This document shows positions 46,013 through 57,710 of a DNA stretch of 64,000 nucleotides, piece by piece. Made by a program: the position numbers and the translations under genes. Origin of the DNA: Theobroma cacao (lineage: Eukaryota; Streptophyta; Magnoliopsida; Malvales; Malvaceae); NCBI RefSeq assembly GCF_000208745.1, contig NC_030851.1:37588187-37652186 (forward strand), read 5' to 3'. The notes beneath the pieces were generated by a model, which saw only the letters and a program-made list of their open reading frames with translations, made no database searches and was not told where the DNA came from. Each line of letters starts with the position of its first letter. The stretch's first letter is position 1.

Positions 46013-46262
46013 TGAGTTGAGCAGAACCAACGTTAACAGCATAAGAGTAAAAAAAGATTGTTATAAAAAACTTATGTTATACATATTCATATATATATAT
46101 GTATGTAAAGATTAAATGTGGTTCCATGTTTTCTTTTTAACTGACAATATAAAGCTATAATTTGTTATATTTTCTTTTTTTTTTCTTATATTTTACTTTA
46201 CAACTTAAGTAGATATGATAAATTATGATGCTATGAAAGATTATTCACTACTAATAATTATT

Positions 46263-46786
46263 GGTCAAAATACCTGATAAATCCCTGTACTCATGTATTT
46301 TGTTTAATTTAATCTCTATACTCAAAATCGTAACATTTTAGTTTTGTAATTTTGGGAACTGCTTCAATTTAATCCCTTCCTCTAACAGCATCTAATTTTA
46401 CCTTTAAAAGAATGACGTCAGCATTGATGTCAGTGCTAACATGGCACATTTTGATGACATGACACCTACATGATGACTCGACATGCCACGTGGCACCAAC
46501 GTGATGATATGGCAATGCCACATGACACTACTATGATGGCATGGCAATGCTGACATGGCACTAGCATGCTGACATGTCAGTGTCACGTGGTAGATCCAAA
46601 ATTTTCTAAAAAAAAAATTTATGCCACATCATAAGAACTAAATTAAACAAAAATATATAGTATAGGGACTAAATTGAACAAAATTGAGATGTTGAGGGAT
46701 TAAATTGAAAAAATATTAAAAAAATGTAAATCTTTAAGCGGATGATTAATAAGCCAAATATCTAAGCATAAAAAATTTATGGTGTT

Positions 46787-46824
<38 letters not shown>

Positions 46825-48350
46825 CTTGATTATTTGATTTTAGAATATATACATTAATTTTTTTTTTTACAAAAATTAAGTTTGAATTCTAATTTTATAA
46901 AACAATTTTAAAAAAAAATTCATACCTAAAGTCAAATTTAGATGAATAGTGTACATTGTGTTAGAATAAAATAATATACAAAGACTAAATAAACTTTTTT
47001 TTTTATTTATAATAGTACAAAAATTTAAAATTTATTTGACTTAGTTTTAACTTGAGCTGAACTCAAATTAGCAAAATAAATTGATTTAGTTTTTCTTTTA
47101 AAATAATGAAGAAAGAAAATATGAAGTTAGCAATGATTATAAAAATAATTTTTCGTTCTGACTTGCTTAATTTGGACATTATAAACTTCTTATTACAACA
47201 TAAAATCTGAGTTACTTCACCCTTCAATTTTTTATTTATTTTTTATGTTTTTATTTTATTTAATATTTCAGGTTATATTTTTTAGGTTGAAATTTTCTTT
47301 ATTAAAGACTGTGTTTATGGTTTATAGAGTTAAATATAATTGTAAATATTTGTATAATTTATTTTGTATTTACACATTTTTTATAGATCCAAATTAATAA
47401 TTTAAATTTAAATTTAGCAGAATTTAATTGTGGTGTTTGAAGTTAGATAAAATCGTTTTATAATAAATTTTGAGTAAATTTAAATAAAAGATAAATTAGG
47501 TAAAGGTTGAATAATTCCAAAAGAATAGTTATTTGTAAATTGTGAAAGTTGTAACTAAATTAATTTATTTTGTTAATTTGAATTCAACTCAAGTTAAAAA
47601 TTAAATCAAATAAATTTCAAACTTTTATACTATTATAAATAGAAGAAAAAAAATTTATTTAGTTGTTTTATATTATTTTATTCCAACATAATGTAAGTTA
47701 TTCATCTAAATTTGACTTTATGTATGAAAATTTTTTTGAAATTTTTTTATAAAAGGAGAATTTAAACTTAATTTTTGCAAAAAAAAAAAGATAAATTAAT
47801 GTACATATCTTAGAATCAAATAATCAAATAAGAAAATATTTATATATAAATTTTAACACCATAAATCTTTTACACTTAAATATTTAGCTTATTAATCATC
47901 TATTAAAAGATTTGCATTCTTCAAATATGTTTTTCAATTTAGTTCCTCAATATCTCAACTTTGTTCAATTTAATCCCTATATTATATATTTTTGTTCAAT
48001 TTAATTCTTATGACAAAGTATAAAAAATGTTTTTTGAAAAATTTTGGATCTAGCACGTGACACTAGGATGTTAGCATGTTAGTGCCACGTGGCATTGCCA
48101 CTTCATCACGTCATCATGTAGATGCCACGTCATCAAAAGGTGCCACGTTAGCAATGATGTCAATACTGACGTCATCCTTTTAACGGTATGCAATCAATGT
48201 TAATGTCATTCTTTTAACGGTAAAATTGGATGTCGTTAAAGAAAATGACTAAATTGAAGTAATTTTCAAAATTAAGAGATTAAAATGTTACGATTTTGAG
48301 TACAGAGACTACAAAATGTATGAGTCTAGGGGCTTCCCAAGTATTTTGAC
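46263..48350. mobile_element. Mutator-like foldback element with ~0.8-kb inverted arms
   Basis: The left end GGTCAAAATAC and right end GTATTTTGAC are inverted copies, and inverted similarity continues inward for about 800 bp per arm (about 46263-47087 against 47553-48350), leaving a central spacer of about 465 bp. Exact 11-bp direct repeats taataattatt flank the element (46252-46262, 48351-48361), a size at the upper end for Mutator-type target duplications. No transposase or gene fragment is seen. Arm sequence is rich in gccacgtggca and gatgacgtggc motifs. A (ta)n tract at 46790-46820 lies in the left arm. Confidence 0.85.
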
Positions 48351-48361
48351 TAATAATTATT

Positions 48362-51300
48362 TCTATTGTTGTTTTGAAATGTATACGTAAAACAAAATGG
48401 AATTTAATAATTTGAAAAGAATGTGCATGAATATTATATGTCAGGACAAAGTAGAAAGTTTTTAACGTTTTAGGCCCAAGCTTTTTTTTTTCTCTGGACT
48501 AAAGCCCATTGCTTTAGGCCCATTCCTACCCTCGAAGCACAATGCTATAAAGGAACTTTTGCTTGCGGTACCTGTTTTACTGGTTTCAAATGTTTCCATT
48601 GAGTCATGATGGCCTTGTTTGAAATAGTCCGCCAAAGGTAACACCCATACAAAAATGTTTGAAATTTCCTACATAGATTTTGACATACCAATTAATTAGC
48701 AACTTAAGTTGAAAGATAATTATGTTTAAGCTAATCAATTTTTGAAAGGCGTGTCTTTAAATTTTAGGGTAAGATTTAAGCAAAGTTTGTGAAACTTTTA
48801 ATTAAAAATATTTTTACTGGAATGTTTGACACAAGGATAAATATATCTTACTTACAATCCGATTCAAATCAAAGCCTTAGATGAAAAATTTTTCAACTTG
48901 GTTCCAGATATTATCATATTTTTAAATAATTATTTTTATTTTTTAAAAGATATTAATATAAAAATATTTTTTTAATTGAAAATGTGGAGAACTTTACCTA
49001 AAAACCTTTGATAAGAAAATATGGGGTAATGAAAATCTCATGTATCCCCATCATTACAATTAAGAAGGAAGTGGAATAGAGATGAGGATGTGTTTGTCTG
49101 ATAGTGTGTGCATGGGGTGTGTATAATATCAATACATTGATGATGCACACTTATTCTAATAGTAGTAGGCCTCGTCCATCGCCTCCCATTCCTGCATTCC
49201 ATGTGGGAAAGATTTTATATGCTATCAATCGAGATTAGGACATGGAGACAAAGCTACTTTTTTTCCCCAACTTTTCTGAAGAAATAATACTATTTAAGTA
49301 GTTTTTATATATATACATATATTATTAAGTTTTCACCTTTTCTTTGGCTGGCAAAGGAGCAGTACTTTGTTTCACCCCTCGTTTACTTCTTTCCATCCTG
49401 ACAATGACCCCGGCGGTCCTTCCTCAAAAACAAATATTTTAATATATTAAGGGGAAAGCCTTGATGAATTTCTTGCTTTTGCAATAGTTACATCACATAC
49501 CTCTCTTTACTTATCTTTCCTCTCCATTGCATGAAAGTTATTTAATTATTAGGATGCTGTGGCAATGTAATGTATTAGTCCTTCCTTTTCTCTTTAGAGG
49601 ACATAAGTGTTTGAGCTGTTTCAAACCATACCCTAAAGCAATTGAAAATAACGTAAGTGCCATTCAGAGCTATCCCATAGACAAAAAGAGGAAGCTGCAT
49701 TAAAAGGTGGGGAAAGAGGAGCACGTGGTCCCAAGACTGCCAAACCAAAACCAAAAACAAAAACAAAAAAAAAAAAAGAAAGAAAGGAAAGCAAAGAAAA
49801 GGAAAGAGAGAAATGGAAACCCTTTTTGGTGCACCTTCACTCTGTCTTTCACCTTTGCTTTGGTTGAACTTGTGAAAGAAAAATCAAACTGATAGATAGT
49901 CCTTTTGTTGTTTTATTTAGTCTTTTTCTTCTTTTCATATTTTAGTGTATTATAGTAGAAGCAAAAGAAGAGAAAAAGGGAAAAAAAACAAGAGAGAAAA
50001 AGAAATAGGAGTTCTTCAACTGGTAGTCATTTATTTTTTTTGCTCTAGAATTTAATGAAAAAGGCACTGTGTCCCTCTGCTAGCTGCTGGCTCTGCAACC
50101 TCATCTGATTCTGATAAAGTGTGAGAGAGAGTGTGTGTTTTTATGTGATTGTGTGTGTTGTTTATGTTTGAGAAGGACTATTGCCTGCCTATAACCATTT
50201 CAACTGTGGCACTGAAAAACATGGTGTTTTTATAAGCATTTAAAAGGACACAAATGCAATGAAAATGACATTCCTTTTCCTTCCTCCTCTCTCTCTCTCT
50301 CGACTCCCCCCACACTTACATACCACTTCTTTTCTCTCTAACATTGAATTTGGGTTGAATCTATGGGCAGCATCTTTGAATGGTTCTTCCTATTTTCTAG
50401 CTAAAATGGTCCCAAGAAATGTAATAATCCCTACAACTACAAGAGAGGAGCTTCATAATCCATGTGTCCATTCATTTATACTTCATTAAGACAGGGTCCT
50501 TTCTTAACTTAGCATGCATTACCTTTCAAAATACAGATGCTTAAATCTAACAGCCATTTTTTGAGCTCCTTTTCCTTTCTTTTTCTGTTCTCATTATTTT
50601 AATGCTTACGGCATAAATGAAAGCAACATCAACTGGCTAAATTAGGGAAAAATAAAAGATGGAACAATGATAATATCCAACACCCTTTGTTATAAACTTA
50701 CAATTTTTGGGAGCCTGTCTTTCTGGTTTTTTTTTTTTTTTTGTCATGATTACTCTTTTTTTTTTTTTTTATTGAAGAAGCATATGGAAAAACCCATCAA
50801 AAAGAAAAGAATGTAATTACATTTCAACTAACGGTCACAGACCAAAAGGGCAGAACAGTATTCAATTCATGGAGTTACTACTCCTACCTGGGGTTTTAAA
50901 GTGGCAAGCCTAACATAGGATTATTCAGCATAAGTAATAGGTAGGCTAGTGATGTATAATATATTCTTTCGGGGCCTATAATCTAAAGGATAATCTACTC
51001 TCCCGATTATTGGAAGGAATTAATTAGCAGCCGAAAACCTGAAAAAATAGCTCCTCCTTTCCACAACTTCACGCAATAAAATCAGTGGGGATCCTTTTCT
51101 TCTTTCCTGCCAACTCCGGAGATAAAAATTCGAGTACAGGGATGTTTAAAACATTCACATGGCATCCCAACGCATTATGATTAATCATCTCAGAATCTCA
51201 TGTATATAGATATTGGCATATTGCACTTCACTGCATACCATTAAATTGCATCATCTACGTTCAATTAAACAAATGAAGATATACTAAATCAATTCAAAAA

Positions 51301-51458
51301 CTGCTTACAGATACCTTTTTTTTTCTTTTTTTTTAACCAAAGCCATGATATTGGTCAGAACTACTTGACATAGCAAAGAAAAACGAAACATGCAGATCAA
51401 AAACAAAGAGATTTAAGGGCTAAGGATTGATCATTTTCATTGCTTGATCAACTTGCCG
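48362..51458. other. Intergenic region downstream of the IDD gene
   Basis: About 3.1 kb with no supportable coding gene. It contains A/T homopolymers (49765-49780, 50730-50772), a ct-repeat (50286-50302), gtgtgtg runs near 50130-50160, and a GA-rich stretch at 49770-50010. A 60-codon minus-strand frame at 48644-48462 has no recognised domain. The last few hundred bases (about 51170-51458) are probably the 3' UTR and terminator of the minus-strand IDD gene. Confidence 0.5.
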
Positions 51459-53594
51459 TCACTCTCCTTCCCCTTCTGTTGTGGCTGAGGACATGTAACT
51501 CATAGCGAGTGAGGTCTCATCAGCTGGAACCGCAGCTGTCGATGTTTGGAATTGATGCTTGCAAGCTTGACAAGTGATCTGCATGATAGTAGTACTTATC
51601 TTCTTTGTCGCCTGATCTTTCAGAACTTGAGCCTTTTCGAGTTCACCTTGCGCTTGTTGCCTTATCCTCTTAGCACTAGCAAACTCAAGCTCAGCCATCT
51701 CTATCTGCCTCTTTGCTTCTTGTCTAGCCTTTTCAGCGTAGGCCTTCTCGGCCATAGCCAACTTTAGCTGCTCACTAGCAAACTCTTTCAACCTTGTAGC
51801 TTCCAATGCCGTTTCACTGGCACTTTTTTCTCTACATGTATCCAAACTAAGCTTGTTTGCTTCTCTCTTTTCACCGCAGTCACTTGATCCTATTGATAAC
51901 TTCAAACGAGTCGCGTAATTCTCATCTGAATTACGCGACGAGTGAGTGCTTGATGATGGTAGAAGCTGAAGTTCAAGATTGTGTTGCAGTTGGTGCTGGT
52001 GGTCAAAAGTAGACGCATGACTGTACAAGAAAATAGGCTCAATTGATTTTGGCAACGGCAACCCAGGCAACGGGCCTATGCTAAAGTTGGCATCGCTTGA
52101 TGGACTAGTACTTGAAGCCGTTCGAGAGGAGCAGGCAGGCTGCAGCGCCTGCAATTCAGGTTGAACTCGCCGAACAGTGCAAGCATCTTGGTGCTCAATG
52201 AAACTCTCCACCCTGAAACGACAAAGACCAAAAGAATGATTCAAAAAAAGAGATAATACTATTAGATTATGTTAGATGAGGATTTGGATTGTTCCTGGTG
52301 TTTTTAATAATCATGTTGGAGGATACAAACTAAGTCAAGGAAGCAATCAAGTCATGTTTATGTAGGGTTAGCAAGGAACAAAGCAATATAAAATTGATTT
52401 AAGTATCTATAGTATGGATTATGTGACTAGGTTTACAATATTAAATTACAAAAAAAATGAACTGGGGTCTGAGGTCTTCTGTGTGTGCAATGACTGTTTT
52501 GCGTTACGGGTAATTGGGTTTACATTAGGCCAAACAAAAAACCTGTTATCGGGAATAGGAAAACGCACTGCCCTTAAATTTTTATTGGCTAAGCCTAGAT
52601 CACAAGCAAATGGAAACATGAGGTCATTTTGTACTGTAGAGGAAATCATTCTTGGATTTTGAATAATTTCGTTTTGTTTAGTTTTGGGAAAGAGGATTGT
52701 GAGAAACCCAACAAGAACAAGCGAATACTTATCAGTGTGAAACTTACAAAAATCAAGGTTACGGGGTTTTTCTCTTTAGGATAACTTTTGTGGGTATTTT
52801 TAGGGTTTGAATGAAAAAAGTAAAGCAATCATAATTACATACGATAAAAAGAAAAAGAAAGAAAAACGTGTGGATTGTTATTGAAAATCTAATCGAAAAC
52901 AAAGAGAAAAGAAAATTTTAAGAAAGAGTAGTTGCTTGAGGTTTCAAACAAGGGAAAACTGACCTGGAAAAAACACGGCCACAGTCACAAGAATGGCCTC
53001 TTGTGCCACAAGTCTTGAGATGAGCCTTGTAATCAGACTGAACAGCATATCCTTTAGAGCACTTCTCGCAAACCCACTGTTTCTGATTGCTATGCTTCCT
53101 CCTGAAATGTTTCTTTATGCCAACCAGATCTCCCAGGGCATGGCAAGGGTCATGGTGCAAGCAGCTTGGCTCAGGGCAAACAAATACCCTCTTCTTCACC
53201 TCTTGCGTTTCCCTTTTCAGCAACTTCCAAGGCACCTTGTGCCTTCTCCTATGCATTTGAAGGTTCTGGTCTCTTTGAAATCCCTGGTTGCAGATCTCAC
53301 AAACATATCTGTCTGATTCGAGCAGCGTTTTTGGAGATAAAGACACCACCTCCGCATCCGGATCTGTATTGACAAACGTAAAAATATATGTATATCAGAA
53401 GTCAATTGAATTAAGAGGAAGGGAAAAAAACAACATGATGAATAATAATAGGGTATTATATTTGTAAATAGCTTCAGTTAACCTGGGGTGCCTGCTGGCT
53501 TTCTTTTTCTTTTCTGGGTGGCCCCATTTTCCAAGGGAGTGAGAGGATCAGAGGAGGAAGATGGAAGGGCAGAAGTAGGAGTGTTGTCCAACAT
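51459..53594 (-). CDS. SGR5: INDETERMINATE DOMAIN C2H2 zinc-finger transcription factor, SGR5/IDD14-16 clade
   Basis: Three exons on the minus strand: 53594-53483, 53363-52964 and 52212-51459, with GT-AG introns of 119 and 751 bp and consistent phases, giving 421 residues. The ATG at 53594 starts MLDNTPTSALP. In order: basic KRKRK (28-32, nuclear localisation), ZF1 C2H2 (59-79, CEICNQGFQRDQNLQMHRRR), ZF2 (100-128), ZF3 C2HC (136-156), ZF4 C2HC (163-182, CDCGRVFSRVESFIEHQDAC), a Ser-rich linker, a long helical/coiled-coil segment (about 305-385, rich in A/E/K/Q) and the clade-specific CQACKHQFQ near the C-terminus. The family binds DNA in the nucleus; SGR5, IDD14 and IDD16 act in shoot gravitropism, organ orientation, auxin genes and starch response. 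No lesion seen. Which of IDD14, 15 or 16 is orthologous is not decided. Confidence 0.95.
51910..51939. repeat. Perfect 12-bp inverted repeat within IDD exon 3
   Basis: gtcgcgtaattc and gaattacgcgac flank the 6-base loop tcatct. It lies in the Ser-rich linker coding sequence (encoding SSRNSDENYATR) and could form a hairpin in the mRNA. Confidence 0.85.
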
Positions 53595-54320
53595 ATTGTT
53601 ATTGGTGTTTCTCGGTAGACTATATGTTGGAGATTGTTGTTGGTGGTGCGTCTGTGTGTGAGTTGAAGTGAAAAACAAATCAATCAATCTTTAGCTGTAC
53701 AGGTGGTGGAGTTGGAATAGTGCGAGGTGGGAATTCAGCTTTACTGATAACACAAGAGGAAAATGGGCAGAGAGAGAAAGATAGAAAGGAAGGTTTGCTT
53801 AGAGAGAGAAAGGTAGGGAGGGGGGAACATGAAGAAGAAAAGCTATTGCTTTCTGCTATCAGCTTTCTTTAAGCTTTAAGGCTTTTTTTTTTTAGCTTTT
53901 CTCTTTATTTCTGCTCTTGGGCTCCCTTGAGCTTTTTTTCTTGGTCTTGTTGTTTCATTGACCCCCACCTTGAGCAGGTAAGGTTGAGGCGAGTCTAGCT
54001 TATAAAGCTCACTCTACAGTATTCTTTGAGAGAATGAGAGAGAGAGAGAAATTAAAAAAAAAAAAAAAGATAGAGAAAAGAGCTGACCCAATCACAAATG
54101 GTCGAGACTTCGAGCCCACACACACATAAACACAGGCATTTGGACAGAAACAAAAAAACATCCCCCCCACAAGAAAACAAACAGTCATTATTCATATCAC
54201 ACAGTAATTTGCATGAATATATATATATATATATATGCAGCAGGCCATACCTCTCTTCCACGTGACCTCACCCCCTTCCTCACGTGACCTTTTCTCTTAC
54301 ACTCCTCCCTTTCCCTTGAT
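53595..54320 (-). promoter_or_regulatory. Leader and putative core promoter of the IDD gene
   Basis: On the minus strand CTTTATAAG (53999-54007) is a candidate TATA box, which would place the transcript start near 53970 and give a leader of about 375 bases. Upstream are a GA repeat (54035-54070), a (ta)n tract (54220-54236) and two acgtgacct motifs (54259-54290) with ACGT cores typical of bZIP sites. A TTG-started extension upstream of the ATG is not used. Confidence 0.4.
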
Positions 54321-56400
54321 GAAAAAGAAGGTTGTGATGAGTTAACTCTGGGGTAAAAATGGATTATTTGTTTGGATTTAGTAATTAGCAAAACTGTAAT
54401 GTAAATGACAGCCAACTAAAACCTGATTACTGTTTTTCCTCCAGGCAGCTTTTCTAAAGGTGAAGGAAGCAGGATTAGTCACTTTCAAGGAGGCTGTAAT
54501 CATTTCTGGAAGAGATTTTACTTTCTTTTTTTTCTTTTTTCTCCTGAATTTTTGTCTGCCCTTCATGATTCAAGCCGAACACTGCCGCCCTCCCCCAACT
54601 TTCAAATTTGCAGTTAACACTTGCCCTTTCCTCATTATAACTCCTTTCTTCAATAAAGAAAAATAAAGATTGGAATCCTAATAATTCTAGTTGGCAGAAA
54701 GTTACTATCATATCATCCAGCTAATGACTTTCAAAATTTATTGTGGCATCTGTACTTAAAGCTCCATCCCATTAGTTATTTTTTCTTTTCTTTTTTTTTT
54801 TGAGCAACATTAGTTTGTTACAAATACAGTAGATTTATCTAGAAATTAAAAAAATATTATTCCTATTTTTTCTAAAATAAAAGTACAATAATGAAATTCA
54901 ATCCAATGGAAATATTTATAATGATAAATTTTAAAAAAAAAAAGCGACCAAAATTTAATATTAAATCATAGTATAATGATAAACCTGGATACTTACTCGA
55001 GTAAAACTATAGTTATGCTTGGAATTATACGGAAAGTTCCTTGTATGATCAACATATTTATGGTAAATGGAGCCTAGACAATTTACAGTTTAGTTTGTGT
55101 ATTTTGTGTAGGGGTTTCGGAAGTGGGTGACATTTGACCAATCCATTAGCATTCTCTCTTTGCTTGAAAGAACCTCGATTCCTCCATGTCAGAATATGGA
55201 ACAATGGATGGTTCCAATCTTTTTGGTTTGATGGATTTGAAGTACGTGAACAAATTACTACTTCCAGACTTTATTAATCTTTCTTTCTTGGCAATTGTTC
55301 GTCTTTGCCATATAGATTTTTTTTTTTTTACACATAGGGGTAGAAAACAAAAGAAATTAATAACACTGTATAAGACGAGATGAGCTATGTATATGCAAAG
55401 GGGTTTACATGAGTCCTAACTCCTAATTAAGGTCCTCCACCCTGTCCCTCTATGATTTTATGATCAAGTTTGTTAGCATCTAGTTTTCTATTTAAACAAT
55501 TAAATTATGATTGTTTTATTAGTTGGGATGAATGTGATATTTGATTTACCACCTCTTCAATTTACACGATATATGTAAGTGAAACCAACCACGAAAACAT
55601 CAATACATATAAAATCAAACCATAATATGTAGGCAGTGTGACAATAATTACTTATGCATGCATATGTATGTCAATATAAATTTCCCTAATTATTATCACC
55701 AGGCTTGCTTAAAGCTAGGTTTTTTACTAGCTTAAAGCAGCAATACGGATAGCAATATGTGAAAATAATAAATGAAATCATAATCAATTATTTTTATGAT
55801 TTTTTTTTTGTTTTGTTTTTCATTGAAAGAAAAATAATGTTCTTTAAGTAAAAAATTTTATACCAATCAATGAACTAAATGCTCAAATACCATAATTTCC
55901 TTTTATTTGATATAAGAACCAGAACTAGCATAGATATATATACGTGCCATTGGGCCACTCCAGTATCATTACTTTTTTCTTTAACATCCACAAGAAGTGT
56001 GACCATAGAAATTGTACGAACCTCACATTGAAGATATCTTACAATAGATTAAATCAGACATTGTACTGCTCACCATTTTCAACCATTGCCCGTCGGTGTG
56101 ACGCAGATATTTCTCCTGAAAAGGACTGGATTATCTACCTGCCGATCTTTAACAAAAATATAAAATTATTAAAATTATTATCACTTGCAAATAATCCCTA
56201 TTTACAACTTCACATGATTGCCTTTTTCTGCCCGGTGAGATCTCATATTTTGCCATCATTATAATTTAATAGAAACTTTTTTTTCTCTGCAAACTTAATA
56301 TTCTGGCTCGGAGGTTTTTTGAATTCAAATTTTAATACAAGTGAAAGGAGGAGAGACTTATGTCCCATTGTATAGTTCAAAATCTTTATATATAGAAAAG
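54321..56400. other. Intergenic DNA upstream of the IDD gene
   Basis: AT-rich, no supportable gene. Short frames such as 54460-54666 and 55186-55383 show no domain or codon pattern. Homopolymer T tracts at 54524-54540 and 55318-55330. Confidence 0.5.
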
Positions 56401-56429
56401 ATAGACACAATATTTGAAAAAATTCTTTA

Positions 56430-56820
56430 ATAATTAAAAGAAATTTAAATAAATTTTTATTTTTTATTACTTTAAATCAAGTTTTAATATTTTTATTTTG
56501 GATCAAATAGATCCTTATAATTAATAGTTAACTAATTATCATTAATCTAAATTCCTCTTATAATTTTATATCTACATAACGTTGACATAAAAAGTGAAAA
56601 TGACACATGATTATATTATCATGTCATATCAATATATCATGTTATCATTCATTCTGACATATCACGTGATATTTTTATTAACAACAATTAATCAATCATT
56701 AGTTATAATGATTTATTTAACTCAAATAAATATATCATGGTTTAATTGAATACAATAAAAGAATAAAAGTTTAGTTGAATTTTATTGAATAGTTTAGGGA
56801 TTTTTTTTAAATATTATGTC
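56430..56820. repeat. AT-rich palindromic repeat, copy 1 (MITE-like)
   Basis: The left half (tttaaataaatttttatttt, tggatcaaatagatccttataa, taactaattatcattaat) recurs inverted in the right half (atcaatcattagttataatg, atttaactcaaataaata, ataaaagaataaaagtttag). The centre holds catgtcatatcaatatatca-type repeats. Related to copy 2 at 57298-57710 in the same order. No coding potential; terminal duplication not resolved. Confidence 0.55.
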
Positions 56821-57235
56821 AAAAAATAATATTAACTTTTTAAATTTTTTTGAAAGCCACATTTTTAAATATTATTAATAATATAAATGTTTTCTGATGC
56901 CTTTTTCTTTTCCTTACTTTTTAAAATCTTTTTGTTCTTGTATATTTCATTATATATCTATTTTAATCAAAGAATTATATTTTATAAACTATTACTCTAT
57001 AGTTCTCAATATCTGTAAATCACAAGCTGCCAACCACTAACAGCAAAAAGAAAAAAACAGAGCTAAAAAAAACTTTTCTTCAGAAAAAGTAAAGAAAAAA
57101 GCTTAAAAGTTTTAAAATCTTTAAAACAAATACCATGTAAATTACCTAAATTTTCAAATATAAAATTTTTATTTAGTATGTACTTTCAAGGACAGTAATC
57201 TCTCATGGGCAATTAAAGATGGCTGTGGCTGTGAG

Positions 57236-57297
57236 TAGGATATATATACATATACATATACATATACACATATATATACATATACATATACATATAA
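57236..57297. repeat. (TATACA)n-type microsatellite
   Basis: About 60 bp of alternating tatata and catata units. Confidence 0.9.
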
Positions 57298-57710
57298 AAA
57301 TTTAAATAAATATTTATTCTTTTATTGCATTCAATCATATTTTTAGATTTTTATTTTAAGTCAAATAAACTCTTATAACTAATGATTAGCTAATTATCAT
57401 TAATCAAAATATCACTTATCAATTTATATCCACATGACGTTAATGTGAATAATGAAAAACACCACATGGTTTAATTATAATATCAAATTAGCATATCATG
57501 TCATAATCAATTATAATATATTAACATATTACATCATCCTCAATTATGATATATTAACATATCACATCAGCATCATGCGATATAAAATGATAAATGATAT
57601 TTTGATTAAATCAATCATTAATCATAAAAACTTATTTTACTCAAAATAAAAATATAAAAATTTATTTAAAATTTTTTAAATAGTTTAAGATTTTTTAAAA
57701 ATATTATGCC
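57298..57710. repeat. AT-rich palindromic repeat, copy 2 (MITE-like)
   Basis: Shares with copy 1 the phrases tttaaataaatatttattct, aactaatgattagctaatta, tttatatccacatgacgtta, and the end phrase atagtttaagattttttaaa. The interior carries three tandem-like aattatgatatattaacata units (57500-57565). Confidence 0.55.

Noticed and set aside
46404..46586. Short frame rich in HH, MS and CH repeats
   Set aside because: Lies in the repetitive gccacgtgg-rich arm of the foldback element; repetition explains it.
53478..53687. Upstream start for the IDD protein at 53687
   Set aside because: The codon there is TTG, not ATG; the first in-frame ATG is at 53594 and gives a family-like N-terminus.
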